This document shows, piece by piece, positions 33,840 through 45,310 of a stretch of 64,000 nucleotides of DNA (the stretch's first letter is position 1; each line of letters begins with the position of its first letter). This DNA is from Myotis daubentonii (lineage: Eukaryota > Chordata > Mammalia > Chiroptera > Vespertilionidae). Position numbers and translations under genes: made by a program. Location: the NCBI RefSeq assembly GCF_963259705.1, contig NC_081840.1, forward strand, positions 115,681,074-115,745,073. The letters run 5' to 3'. The notes under the pieces were generated by a model, which was not told the DNA's origin, made no database searches, and saw only the letters and a program-made list of their open reading frames with translations.

Positions 33840-35849
33840 TAACTCACCAAGAGCATGAGAAGAAGACAGTTCACCTGGCGAGAGCGTGAGGAGAATCAGT
33901 TCACTCTGCAAGAGCTCTGGGAACAATTCACTCGGCCGGACATGAGGAGAGGAAAGTTCACCACAGCACACTAGCCAGGGCATGACCAGCTAGTTCACTC
34001 ACCAAGAACATGAGAGGAAGACAGTTCACGTGGCCAGAGCATGAGAAGAATCAGTTCACTCTGTAAGCCTCTGAGAACAGTTCACTAGGCCAGACATGAG
34101 GAAAGGACAGTTCACCACAGCTCACTAGCCAAGATATGAGGACAGGTAAATTAACTCACCAAGAGCATGAGAAGACATCAGTTCACGCGGCCAGAGCATG
34201 AGGAGAATCAGTTCACTCTGCAAGAGCTCTGGGACCAGTTCACTCAGCCTAACATGAAGAAAGTACAGTTCATACAGCTCACTCAGCAGGATATGAAGAC
34301 AGGTATGTTAACTCACCAAGAGCATGAGAGGAAGTCAGTTCACCCAGCCAGAGCATGAGGAGATTCATTTCCCTCTGCAAGAGCTCTGGGAACAATTCTC
34401 TCTGCCGACATGAGGAGAGGCAGTTCCCCACAACACACTAGCCAGACCATGACAAGCTAGTTGACTCACCAAGAAGATGAGAGGAAGACATTTTACCAGG
34501 CCAGAGCATGAGGAGAATCAGTTCACTCTGCAAGAGCTCTGGGAACAATTCATTCAGCCAGACATGAGGAGAGGACAGTTCATCACAGCTCACTAGCCAG
34601 GCCATGAGGACAGGCTCTTTAACTCACCAAGAGCTTGAGAAGAATTCAGTTCACCGGGGCAGAGCGTGAGCAGATTCAGTTCACTCTGCAAGAGCTCTGG
34701 GAACAATTCACTCAGCCAGACATGAGGAGAGTACATTCAGCTCAGCTCACTACCCAGGCCTTGAGGACAGACTCTTTAACTCACCAAGAGCATGAGAAGA
34801 AGAAATTTTACCTGGCCAGAGCATGAGGAGAATCAGTTCACTCTGCAAGAGCTCTGATAACAATTCACTCAGCCAGACATGTGGAGAGTACAGTTCACCA
34901 CAGCTCATTAGCCAGGCCATGAGGAAAGGCTCTTTAACTCACCAAGAGCAGGAGAAGAAGACAGTTCACCCGGCCAGAGCATGAGGAGAATCAGTTCACT
35001 CTGCAAGAGCTCTGGGAACAATTCCCTCGGTCAGACATGAGGGTAGGAGAGTTCGTCACAGCACAGAAGCCAGGCCATGAGGTCAGGCTAGTTCACTCAC
35101 CAAGAGTATGAGAGGAAGACAATTCACCCGGCCAGAGCATGAGGAGAATCAGTTCACTCTGCAAGAGCTCTGGGATCAATTCACTCAGCCAGACATGAGG
35201 AGAGGACAGTTCACCACAGCTCACTAGCCAGGCCATGAGATGCTAGTTCACTCACCAAGAAAATGAGAGGAAGACAGTTCACCGGGCCAGAGCATGAGGA
35301 GAATCAGTTCACTCTGCAAGAGCTCTGGGAACAATTCCCTTGGTCAGACATGAGGGGAGGACAGTTCCTCACAGCACAGAAGCCAGGCCATGACAAGCTA
35401 GTTCACTCACCAAGGTGAGAGGAAGACAATTCACCTGTCCAGAGCATGAGGAGAATCAGTTCACTCTGCAAGAGCTCTGGGAACATTTCACTCAGGCAGA
35501 GAAGTGGAGAGGAGAGCTCACCGCAGCTCACTAGCCAGGCCACGACAAGCTATTTCACTCACCAAGAACATGAGAGAAAGACACGTCACTCGACCAGAGC
35601 ATGAGGAGAATCAGTTCACTCTGCAAGAGCTCTGGGAACTATGCACTCAACCAGGCATGATGAGAGGACAGTTTACCACAGCTCACTAGCCAATCCATGA
35701 GGTCAGGCTAGTTCACTCACCAAGAGCATGAGAAGAAGACAGTTCACCCGGCCAGAGCATGAGGAGAATCAGTTCACTCTGCAAGAGCTCTGGGATCAAT
35801 TCACTCAGCCAGACATGAGGAGAGGACAGTTCACCACAGCTCACTAGCC

Positions 35850-38800
35850 AGGCCATGAGAAGCTAGTTCACTCACCAAGAAAATGAGAGGAAGACAGTTC
35901 ACCGGGCCAGAGCATGAGGAGAATCAGTTCACTCTGCAAGAGCTCTGGGAACAATTCACTCAGCCAGATGCGGACAGTACAGTTCACCAGAGCTCACTTG
36001 CCAGGCCATGAGGACAGGCTCTTTAACTCACCAAGAGCATGAGAAGAAGACAGTTCACCGGGCCAGAGCATGAGGAGAATCAGTTCACTCTGCAAGAGCT
36101 CTGGGAACAATTCCCTCGGTCAGACATGAGGGGAGGACAGTTCATCACAGCACAGAAGCCAGGCCATGACAAGCAAGTTCACTCACCAAGATGAGAGGAA
36201 GACAATTCACCTGGCCAGAGCATGAGGAGAATCAGTTCACTCTGCAAGAGCTCTGGGACCATTTCACTCAGGCAGACCTGAGGAGAGGACAGCTCACTGC
36301 AGCTCACTAGCCAGGCCATGAGGACAGGCTCTTTAACTGACCAAGAACATGAGAGAAAGACAGGTCACTGGGCCAGAGCATGAGGAGAATCAGTTCACTC
36401 TGCAAGAGCTCTGGGACCATTTCACTCAGGCAGACCTGAGGAGAGCACAGCTCACCGCAGCTCACTAGCCAGGCCACGACAAGCTATTTCCCTCACCAAG
36501 AACATGAGAGAAAGACAGGTCACTTGGCCAGAGCATGAGGAGAATCAGTTCACTCTGCAAGAGCTCTGGGAACTATGCACTCAACCAGGCATGAGGAGAG
36601 GACAGTTTACCACAGCTCACTAGCCAATCATGAGGTCAGGCTAGTTCACTCACCAAGAGCATGAGAAGAAGACAGTTCACCCGGCCAGAGCATGAGGAGA
36701 ATCAGTTCACTCTGCAAGAGCTCTGGGATCAATTCACTCAGCCAGGCATGAGGAGAGGACAGTTCACCACAGCTCACTAGCCAGGCCATGAGAAGCTAGT
36801 TCACTCACCAAGAAAATGAGAGGAAGACAGTTCACCAGGCCAGAGCATGAGGAGAATCAGTTCACTCTGCAAGAGCTCTGGGAACAATTCACTCAGCCAG
36901 ACACGCGGAGAGTACAGTTCACCACAGCTGACCAGCCAGGCCATGAGGACAGGCTCTTTAACTCACCAAGAACATGAGAGAAAGACAGGTCATTCGGCCA
37001 GAGCATGAGGAGAATCAGTTCACTCTGCAAGAGCTCTGGGAACAATTCCCTCGGTCAGACATGAGGGGAGGACAGTTCGTCACAGCACAGAAACCAGGCC
37101 ATGAGTTCAGGCTAGTTCACTCACCAAGAGCATGAGAGGAAAACAATTCACCTGGCCAGAGCATGAGGAGAATTAGTTCACTCTGCAAGAGCTCTGGGAT
37201 CAATTCACTCAGGCAGACATGAGGAGAGTACAGCTCAAAGCAGCTCACTAGCCAGGCCATGAGGACACGCTCTTTAACTGACCAAGAACATGAGAGCAGA
37301 CAGGTCACTCGGCCAGAGCATGAGGAGAATCAGTTCACTCTGCAAGAGCTCTGGGAACAATTCCCTCGGTCAGACATGAGGGGAGGACAGTTCATCACAG
37401 CACAGAAGCCAGGCCATGACAAGCTAGTTCACTCACCAAGGTGAGAGGAAGACAATTCACCTGGCCAGAGCATGAGGAGAATCAGTTCACTCTGCAAGAG
37501 CTCTGGGAACTATTCACTCAACCAGGCATGATGAGAGGACAGTTTACCACAGCTCACTAGCCAATCCATGAGGTCAGGCTAGTTCACTCACAAGAGCATG
37601 AGAAGAAGACAGTTCACCCGGCCAGAGCATGAGGAGAATCAGTTCACTCTGCAAGAGCTCTGGGAACAATTCCCTCGGTCAGACATGAGGGGAGGACAGT
37701 TCATCACAACACAGAAGCCAGGCCATGACAAGCTAGTTCACTCACCAAGAAAATGAGAGGAAGACAGTTCACCTGGCCAGAGCATGAGGAGAATCAGTTC
37801 ACTCTGCAAGAGCTCTGGGACCATTTCACTCAGGCAGACCTGAGGAGAGGACAGCTCACCGCAGCTCACTAGCCAGGCCATGAGAAGCTAGTTCACTCAC
37901 CAAGAAAATGAGAGGAAGACAGTTCACCGGGCCAGAGCATGAGGAGAATCAGTTCACTCTGCAAGAGCTCTGGGAACAATTCACTCAGCCAGACATGCGG
38001 ACAGTACAGTTCACCACAGCTCACTTGCCAGGCCATGAGGACAGGCTCTTTAACTCACCAAGAGCATGAGAAGAAGACAGTTCACCCGGCCAGAGCATGA
38101 GGAGAATCAGTTCACTCTGCAAGAGCTCTGGGAACAATTCCCTCAGCCAGACATGCGGAGAGGACAGTTCACCACAGCTCACTAGCCAGGCCATGAGAAG
38201 CTAGTTCACTCACCAAGAAAATGAGAGGAAGACAGTTCACCGGGCCAGAGCATGAGGAGAATCAGTTCACTCTGCAAGAGCTCTGGGAACAATTCACTCA
38301 GCCAGACATTCAGACAGTACAGTTCACCACAGCTCACTTGCCAGGCCATGAGGACAGGCTCTTTAACTCACCAAGAGCATGAGAAGAAGACAGTTCACCC
38401 GGCCAGAGCATGAGGAGAATCAGTTCACTCTGCAAGAGCTCTGGGAACAATTCCCTCGGTCAGACATGAGGGGAGGACAGTTCATCACAACACAGAAGCC
38501 AGGCCATGACAAGCTAGTTCACTCACCAAGATGAGAGGAAGACAATTCACCTGGCCAGAGCATGAGGAGAATCAGTTCACTCTGCAAGAGCTCTGGGACC
38601 ATTTCGCTCAGGCAGACCTGAGGAGAGGACAGCTCACCGCAGCTCACTAGCCAGGCCATGAGGACAGGCTCTTTAACTGACCAAGAACATGAGAGAAAGA
38701 CAGGTCACTGGGCCAGAGCATGAGGAGAATTAGTTCTCTCTGCAAGAGCTCTGGGACCATTTCACTCAGGCAGACCTGAGGAGAGGACAGCTCACCGCAG

Positions 38801-39290
38801 CTCACTAGCCAGGCCACGACAAGCTATTTCCCTCACCAAGAACATGAGAGAAAGACAGGTCACTTGGCCAGAGCATGAGGAGAATCAGTTCACTCTGCAA
38901 GAGCTCTGGGAACTATGCACTCAACCAGGCATGAAGAGAGGACAGTTTACCACAGCTCACTAGCCAATCCATGAGGTCGGGCTATTTCACTCACCAAGAG
39001 CATGAGAAGAAGACAGTTCACCGGGCCAGAGCATGAGGAGAATCAGTTCACTCTGCAAGAGCTCTGGGATCAATTCACTCAGCCAGGCATGAGGAGAGGA
39101 CAGTTCACCACAGCTCACTAGCCAGGCCATGAGAAGCTAGTTCACTCACCAAGAACATGAGAGAAAGACAGGTCACTCGGCCAGAGCATGAGGAGAATCA
39201 GTTCACTCTGCAAGAGCTCTGGGAACAATTCCCTCGGTCAGACATGAGGGGAGGACAGTTCTTCACAGCACAGAAGCCAGGCCATGAGTT
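35850..39290. repeat. Higher-order repeat in the right half (2340 bp)
   Basis: 36061-36940 matches 38401-39280 with an offset of 2340 bp (15 monomers of about 156). Shared private variants include TATTTCCCTCACC (at 36484 and 38824) and CAACCAGGCATGA. The order of monomer types is preserved. A partial third copy of the series is near 40370-40900. Confidence 0.8.
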
Positions 39291-41739
39291 CAGGCTAGTT
39301 CACTCACCAAGAGCATGAGAGGAAAACAATTCACCCGGCCAGAGCATGAGGAGAATCAGTTCACTCTGCAAGAGCTCTGGGATCAATTCACTCAGGCAGA
39401 CATGAGGAGAGGACAGTTCACCACAGCTCACTAGCCAGCCCATGAGAAGCTAGTTCACTCACCAAGAAAATGAGAGGAAGACAGTTCACCGGGCCAGAGC
39501 ATGAGGAGAATCAGTTCACTCTGCAAGAGCTCTGGGAACAAATCACTCAGCCAGACATGCGGAGAGTACAGTTCACCACAGCTCACTAGCCAGGCCATGA
39601 GGACAGGCTCTTTAACTCACCAAGAGCATGAGAAGAAGACAGTTCACCCGGCCAGAGCATGAGGAGAATCAGTTCACTCTGCAAGAGCTCTGGGAACAAT
39701 TCCCTCGGTCAGACATGAGGGGAGGACAGTTCATCACAGCACAGAAGCCAGGCCATGACAAGCTAGTTCACTCAACAAGATGAGAGGAAGACAATTCACC
39801 TGGCCAGAGCATGAGGAGAATCAGTTCACTCTGCAAGAGCTCTGGGACCATTTCACTCAGGCAGACCTGAGGAGAGGACAGCTCACCGCAGCTCATTAGC
39901 CAGGCCATGAGGACAGGCCCTTTAACTGACCAAGAACATGAGAGAAAGACAGGTCACTCGACCAGAGCATGAGGAGAATCAGTTCACTCTGCAAGAGCTC
40001 TGGGAACTATTCACTCAACCAGACATGAGGAGAGGACAGTTCACCACAGCTCACTAGCCAGGCCATGAGAAGCTAGTTCACTCACCAAGAAAATGAGAGG
40101 AAGACAGTTCACCGGGCCAGAGCATGAGGAGAATCAGTTCACTCTGCAAGAGCTCTGGGAACAACTCCCTTGGTCAGACATGAGGGGAGGACAGTTCATC
40201 ACAGCACAGAAGCCAGGCCATGACAAGCTAGTTCACTCACCAAGAACATGAGAGGAAGACAGTTCACCCGGCCAGAGCATGAAGAGAATCAGTTCACTCG
40301 GCAAGAACTCTGGGACCATTTCACTCAGGCAGACCTGAGGAGAGGACAGCTCACCGAAGCTCACTAGCCAGGCCATGAGGACAGGCTCTTTAACTGACCA
40401 AGAACATGAGAGAAAGACAGGTCACTCGGCCAGAGCATGAGGAGAATCAGTTCACTCTGCAAGATCTCTGGGACCATTTCACTCAGGCAGACCTGAGGAG
40501 AGGACAGCTCACCGCAGCTCACTAGCCAGGCCACGACAAGCTATTTCACTCACCAAGAACATGAGAGAAAGACAGGTCACTTGGCCAGAGCATGAGGAGA
40601 ATCAGTTCACTCTACAAGAGCTCTGGGAACTATTCACTCAACCAGGCATGAGGAGAGGACAGTTTACCACAGCTCACTAGCCAATCCATGAGGTCAGGCT
40701 AGTTCACTCACCAAGAGCATGAGAAGAAGACAGTTCACCTGGCCAGAGCATGAGGAGAATCAGTTCACTCTGCAAGAGCTCTGGGATCAATTCACTCAGC
40801 CTGACATGAGGAGAGGACAGTTCACCACAGCTCACTAGCCAGGCCATGAGAAGCTAGTTCACTCACCTAGAAAATGAGAGGAAGACAGTTCACCGGGCCA
40901 GAGCATGAGGAGAATCAGTTCACTCTGCAAGAGCTCTGGGAACAATTCACTCAGCCAGACATGAGGAGATGACAGTTCACCACAGCTCACTAGCCAGGCC
41001 ATGAGGACAGGCTCTTTAACTCACCAAGAGCATGAGAAGAAGACAGTTCACCCGGCCAGAGCATGAGGAGAATCAGTTCACTCTGCAAGAGCTCTGGGAA
41101 CAACTCCCTCGGTCAGACATGAGGGGAGGACAGTTCATCACAGCACAGAAGCCAGGCCATGACAAGCTAGTTCAGTCACCAAGAACATGAGAGGAAGACA
41201 GGTCACCCGGCCAGAGCATGAGGAGAATCAGTTCACTCTGCAAGAACTCTGGGACCATTTCACTCAGGCAGCCCTGAGGAGAGGACAGCTCACCGCAGCT
41301 CACTAGCCAGGCCATGAGAAGCTAGTTCACTCACCAAGAACATGAGAGGAAGACAGTTCACCCGGCCATAGCATGAGGAGAATCAGTTCACTCTGCAGGA
41401 GCTCTGGGAACAATTCACTGGTTCAGACTTGAGTGGCGGACAGTTCACTACAGCACACTAGCCAGGCGATGACAAGCTACTTCACTCACCAAGGTAATGA
41501 GAGGAAGGCAGTTCACCGGGCCAGAGCATGAGGAGAATCAGTTCACTCTGCAAGAGCTCTGGGAACAATTCACTCAGCCAGACATGCGGAGAGGACAGTT
41601 CACCACAGCTCACTAGCCAGGCCATGACAAGCTAGTTCACTCACCAAGAACATGAGAAGAACAGAGTTCACCCTGCCAGAGCGTGAGGAGAATCAGTTCA
41701 CTCTGCAAGAGCTCTGGGAACAATTCACTCAGCCAGAGC

Positions 41740-42452
41740 ATGAGGAGAAGACAGTTCATTTGGCCAGATCACTTTGAACAGTTCCCTCAGCCAGAGCTCT
41801 TGAACCAGATCACTCTGCCAGAGTATGAGTGTGGGACAGTTCACTCCACCAGAGCATGAGGGAAGGACAGTTCACCACAGCTCACTCAGCCAGGCCATGA
41901 GGACATGATATTTCACTTGCCCAGAGCACGAAGGGAAGACAGTTCACCCAGCCCGGGTGCAGGAGGGACATTCACCACAGTTCACTTGTCCCGAGCACTG
42001 GGAACAGTTCACTCAGTCAGAGCATGAGGAGAAGACAGTTCACTTTGCAAGAGTATGAGGAAAAGACAGTTCACCCAGCCAGAGCACGAGGGTGGGGGTG
42101 TCGGGGGCGGGGGGTGGATAGTTCAGTACAGCTCACTTGGCCAAAGCACTAGCGGAAGACAGTTCACTTGGCCAGAGAATGAGGGAGGGCAGTTTACCAC
42201 AGTTTAGTCAGCCAGCGCATGAGTGGAAGAGAGTTTAATTGTCCAGGGCAGGAGGCGAAGACAGTTCACTCCCCCAGAGTTCTGAGAACAGTTCACTCTG
42301 CCAGAGCGTGAGGGGAAGACAGTTCACCACAGCTCACTCGGCCAGAGCATTAGGAGAAGGCAGTTCACTGGGCCAGAGCATGAGGGCAAGATAGTTCACC
42401 ACAGTTCACTTGGCCAGAGCACGATGGAGGACAATTTACCCTGCCAGAGAAC
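41740..42452. repeat. Degenerate right edge of the satellite
   Basis: The 158-bp period dissolves into irregular repeats of about 30-60 bp around GACAGTTCAC and CCAGAGCATGAG. These probably resemble the ancestral unit before the 158-bp monomer formed. It includes a G-rich tract at 42090-42117. Confidence 0.75.
42090..42117 (+). other. Potential G-quadruplex
   Basis: Four G-runs (GGG, GGGGG, GGGGG, GGGGGG) separated by T, TGTC and C satisfy the usual intramolecular G4 pattern on the plus strand. Confidence 0.7.
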
Positions 42453-42680
42453 TAGAGAGGAAGGGGTTTTGGGTGAAGGGATTAAGAAGTAAAAATTGGT
42501 AGTTACAAAATATTCATGGATATGGAAAGTATAGCAAAGTGAATAGAGTCACTAATAACTATGTATGGTTCCAGGTGGCTACTGGATTTATCAGGGGGAA
42601 CTCTTTGTAAAGTATATGATTGTGTGACCTATACTCTATACCTGAAACTAATAGAAAATAATACTGAATGTAAACTATAA
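42453..42680 (+). mobile_element. LINE-1 3'UTR (right edge of the satellite)
   Basis: 'aattggtagttacaaaatattcatgg', 'taataactatgtatggttcc', 'aggtggctactgga' and 'tatacctgaaactaatag' follow the 3'UTR of older L1 families in order. The stretch ends at the Helitron insertion point A (42680); the A-rich tail continues at 43446. Together with 29053-29112 it defines the host L1 of the array. Confidence 0.8.
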
Positions 42681-43445
42681 TCTATAATAATAAAAGCATA
42701 ATATGCTAATTAGTGCAGACAGCTGAACGACCTTCCGGACATCATTCCCGGTGTCCCTCCGGATGAAGCCTGCCAGTTAGGGGCAATCAGGCAGGTAGGC
42801 AGTGTTGTTAGGGGCGATCAGGCAGGCAGGCGAGCAGTTAGAGGTGATCAGGCAGGCATGCAGAGTGGTTAGGGATGATGAGGCAAGCAGGTGAGTGGTT
42901 AGGGGTGATCAGGAAGGCAGGTGAGTGGGTAGGGGTGATGAGACAGGCAGGCAGAGACAGGAGTGATGAGGCAGGCAGGCAATGTGGTTAAGGGTGATGA
43001 GGCAGGAAGCAAGTGGATAGGGGCGATGAGGCAGGCAGGTAAGCGGTTAGGGGTGATCAAGCAGGCAAGCGGTTAGGGGAGATCAGGCAGGCAGGCAGAG
43101 GTGGTTAGGGGCGATCAGGCAGGCAGGTGAGTGATTAGGGGTGATGAGGCAGTCAGAGGCAGTTAGGGGTGATCAGGCAGGCAGGTGAATGGTTAGGCTG
43201 GCAGAGTGGTTAGGGATGATCAGGCAGGCAGGCAGGTGAGCACTTAGGAGCCAGTGGTCCCAGATTGTGAGACGGATGTCCGACTGCTGGTTTAGGCCCT
43301 ATCCTGATCCCGTCAGGTCTAAACCAGCTGTTGGGCATCTCCCTAGGGGTCCCAGATTGCGAGAGGGTACAGGCTGGGTTGAGCCCCCCCCCCTTCACCT
43401 CCTCCCCCCTGCCCCGTGCATTAATTTTGTGCACTGGGCCTCTAG
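42681..43445 (+). mobile_element. Complete non-autonomous HeliBat Helitron, 765 bp
   Basis: It begins TCTATAATAATAAAAGCATA (5'-TC, after A at 42680) and ends in CTAG at 43442-43445 before T at 43446, giving the A|T insertion site of Helitrons. The 3' subterminal hairpin is imperfect (GTGCA...TGCAC, 43416-43434). The centre (about 42790-43240) is an internal minisatellite of about 34-37 bp units with a GGCAGGCAGG / GTTAGGGGTGATCAG theme. No Rep/helicase coding sequence is present, so it would depend on an autonomous HeliBat. It sits in the tail of the satellite-bearing L1. Confidence 0.92.
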
Positions 43446-43490
43446 TTTAAAAAATAAAAGAATAAAAAAACAAAATTTTAAAAAGGAAGA
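43446..43490 (+). mobile_element. LINE-1 A-rich tail
   Basis: An A-rich run with scattered T, G and C, continuous with the 3'UTR ending at 42680 once the Helitron is removed. Confidence 0.6.
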
Positions 43491-43728
43491 TCCATTATTT
43501 TATGTATCATTAAAAAAATACTACCTAATCAAACTGACATGCTATAGGTTATTTTTTAAAATCTTGATTTCATTGTTAAAATGTGGAAAATAATATAAAG
43601 AATAGCAAGTTCTGAGTGCTGTTCACATATTATTACAGTCAATTTTCATGACTGTCCTGTACAATTGTGACTACTAATGAATGCATCTGTTTTATGGTTA
43701 GGGAAACTAAGGCTCACTTAAGTTCGTT

Positions 43729-44492
43729 GTATAGATCAGGGTCAACAAATGTGTTTTTTAAAGTCAATATTTTAGGCTTATGTTTTCTTCCAGTACAACT
43801 CACTCTGTCTTGTAGTATGAAAGCAAATGATGATATGCAAATGAATAGGTGTGGTTGTGTAAGGGCAGTGGGCACTGTAGGGACAGTGTAAGGACAGCTT
43901 AACCCAGCCCCAGCAGTGACCGGATGCTTGCTTATCTATAATCAGTCTAGCCCTCGCTTGCTACACCGTGCAGACCCACATACTGGAACAATAAGTTTGC
44001 AGAGGTTTTGAATGGAAACCAAGTACCTAGGTGTTGGTAGCTGGTGTCAGCTAGGGGACTGTTATAACTTACTTTTCAGCAAAATAGCTTTTAGAAAAAA
44101 CCCCACATAGACTCAGAAGCAAGAAACAGAATCTGGGGATATATGTAACTGGGTTTAGCAGAATAGATTTTGCTCAGCTTTGTTTACTGATCCCCTGAGC
44201 CAGCAGCACTGCTGTTGGAAGAAAGGTGAATTTCTTCATCTCCCGAGTGCTTGGTGGTCTCTTTTCCCATCTTTGGTTACTTTGCCATAACAGTTGTGTT
44301 TTAATAAAACTTTATTTATGATCACTGACATTTGAATTTCACAAAATGAGTTGTGAAATATTAGTTTCAAATTTTCAGCCATTTAAGTATGTAAAAATTA
44401 TTGTTAGCTTGTAGGTCATACAAAAACTGGTGACAGTCCATACTGGCCTTAGATTTCTCCCCTGAACCATAGGCCTTAGCCCTGGTTTAGAG
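43729..44492 (+). mobile_element. hAT-Charlie-type MITE with a nested LTR
   Basis: CAGGGTCAAC (43737) and TTAGCCCTG (to 44484) are the worn termini of a hAT element. The 8-bp flanks GTATAGAT (43729-43736) and GTTTAGAG (44485-44492) match at 6 of 8. Internal text 'aatattttaggctta', 'aataggtgtggttgtg' and 'ttttaataaaactttattt' fits the old MER-type hAT pattern. About 310 bp remain once the nested LTR is removed. The family name is not certain. Confidence 0.7.
43858..44292 (+). mobile_element. Solo LTR, 435 bp, nested in the hAT element
   Basis: TGTAAGGG...CCATAACA bounded by perfect 4-bp duplications GTTG (43854-43857, 44293-44296). The hAT sequence rejoins cleanly across it. The 4-bp duplication favours a class I (gammaretrovirus-like) element. 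The last 9 bases (GCCATAACA) equal those of the solo LTR at 22127-22503. The family is not named. Confidence 0.75.
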
Positions 44493-44636
44493 TCATCTGG
44501 AGTCAGGGTTTTAATCCAGATATATTTCCACAAACAGGTTTTAACAGGTTTTTATCTCCACCATATTGTGCTGTGTAGAATAAGGAGAGCTAACTGATTG
44601 TTAACTTATTTAAAATACAATACCACCACGCCCCCT

Positions 44637-44691
44637 CCCCCCCCCCCCCCGCAAAAAACAAACAAACAAACAAAAAAAAACAACAACAACC
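44637..44691. repeat. C14 run followed by CAAA/CAA repeats
   Basis: Fourteen C (44637-44650), then an A-rich stretch with CAAA and CAA units. Probably prone to length variation and assembly error. Confidence 0.9.
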
Positions 44692-44839
44692 TTGTACTAA
44701 ATATTATGTGCCTTAATTATGAAGTTTATCAAGTTTTTCAAGGAAGGTCTAATTTTAATTTTCTCTGAACTTACTTTTTAGCTCAGTGTTAATTATAATT
44801 TGAGGAGGCATTTTGGCTTTTGAACTGACAGTTTGAAAA

Positions 44840-45310
44840 TGTAGTTTTAAAAAGTGAAATAAACATGCACGTGGTGTAAAGAATTGACTTCAAAAGTGTA
44901 TAAAATAAAAAGTGAAGTCTTTTGGCTCCCTTTTTCCTTTTTATCTCATAATTCTTCCCACAGATAACCATTGTTAGTAGCTTCTTGGGTTTGTCCTGGT
45001 CCATTTTTCTCTGCATACTTGCTTTTTCAGTTAGATCTTAGAGAACTCTCATTATCAATTCATCTGTCAATACATTATTTTTAGTGGATGCATAGTATTC
45101 TATTGTGTATGTACTCCTGAAGTGTTGTTATGTATTTAACCATGTTCCCATTTTTGGATTAGAGTTATTTCCAGGTTTTTCAGTTATTACTCAAGGTAGT
45201 TCATTGAATAGTGCTGTAAGTCTATCATACTTCTGTATTTCTGCAGGATAAGGTCATAGAGATGAAGACTGCATCAAAGGAAATGTGCGTTTTTGATGCA
45301 TTACTGTTTT
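44840..45310 (-). repeat. Ancient LINE-1 3' fragment, tentative
   Basis: Blocks such as 'gcatagtattctattgtgta', 'tttaaccatgttcccatttttggatt' and 'agttatttccaggttttt' resemble the 3' region of old mammalian LINE-1. Highly diverged. Confidence 0.5.

Larger units (their letters stand above)
29113..42452. repeat. 13.3-kb minisatellite / satellite array, monomer 155-158 bp
   Basis: Roughly 80 head-to-tail monomers. A monomer divides into about five sub-repeats of 27-40 bp. Each opens with a TTCAC-type core (AGTTCACTC, AATTCACTC, AGCTCACTAG, TTAACTCACC) and ends with CATGAGGAGA-like text; counted lengths are 27+40+30+31+30 = 158. Each monomer contains a palindromic AGAGCTCT (a SacI site) in CTGCAAGAGCTCTGGGA, which with the upstream CCAGAGCATGAGGAGAAT forms a nearly invariant core (for example 36372-36416). 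The other two-thirds vary by type. Between 29723 and 33839 the spacing is exactly 158 bp; further right it is 155-158. Short open frames recur, but 158 is not a multiple of 3, so none continues. I do not recognise the family. Confidence 0.97.

Noticed and set aside
34167..37444. Plus-strand frames of about 60 codons in the satellite as genes
   Set aside because: They are chance openings in repeat units, frame-incompatible between monomers, with no start context or domain.
29113..42452. CRISPR array
   Set aside because: The repeats are contiguous 155-158-bp monomers without unique spacers, in a mammalian context, with L1 edges.
42681..43445. Autonomous Helitron gene
   Set aside because: Only 765 bp with no Rep or helicase coding sequence; the interior is a minisatellite.
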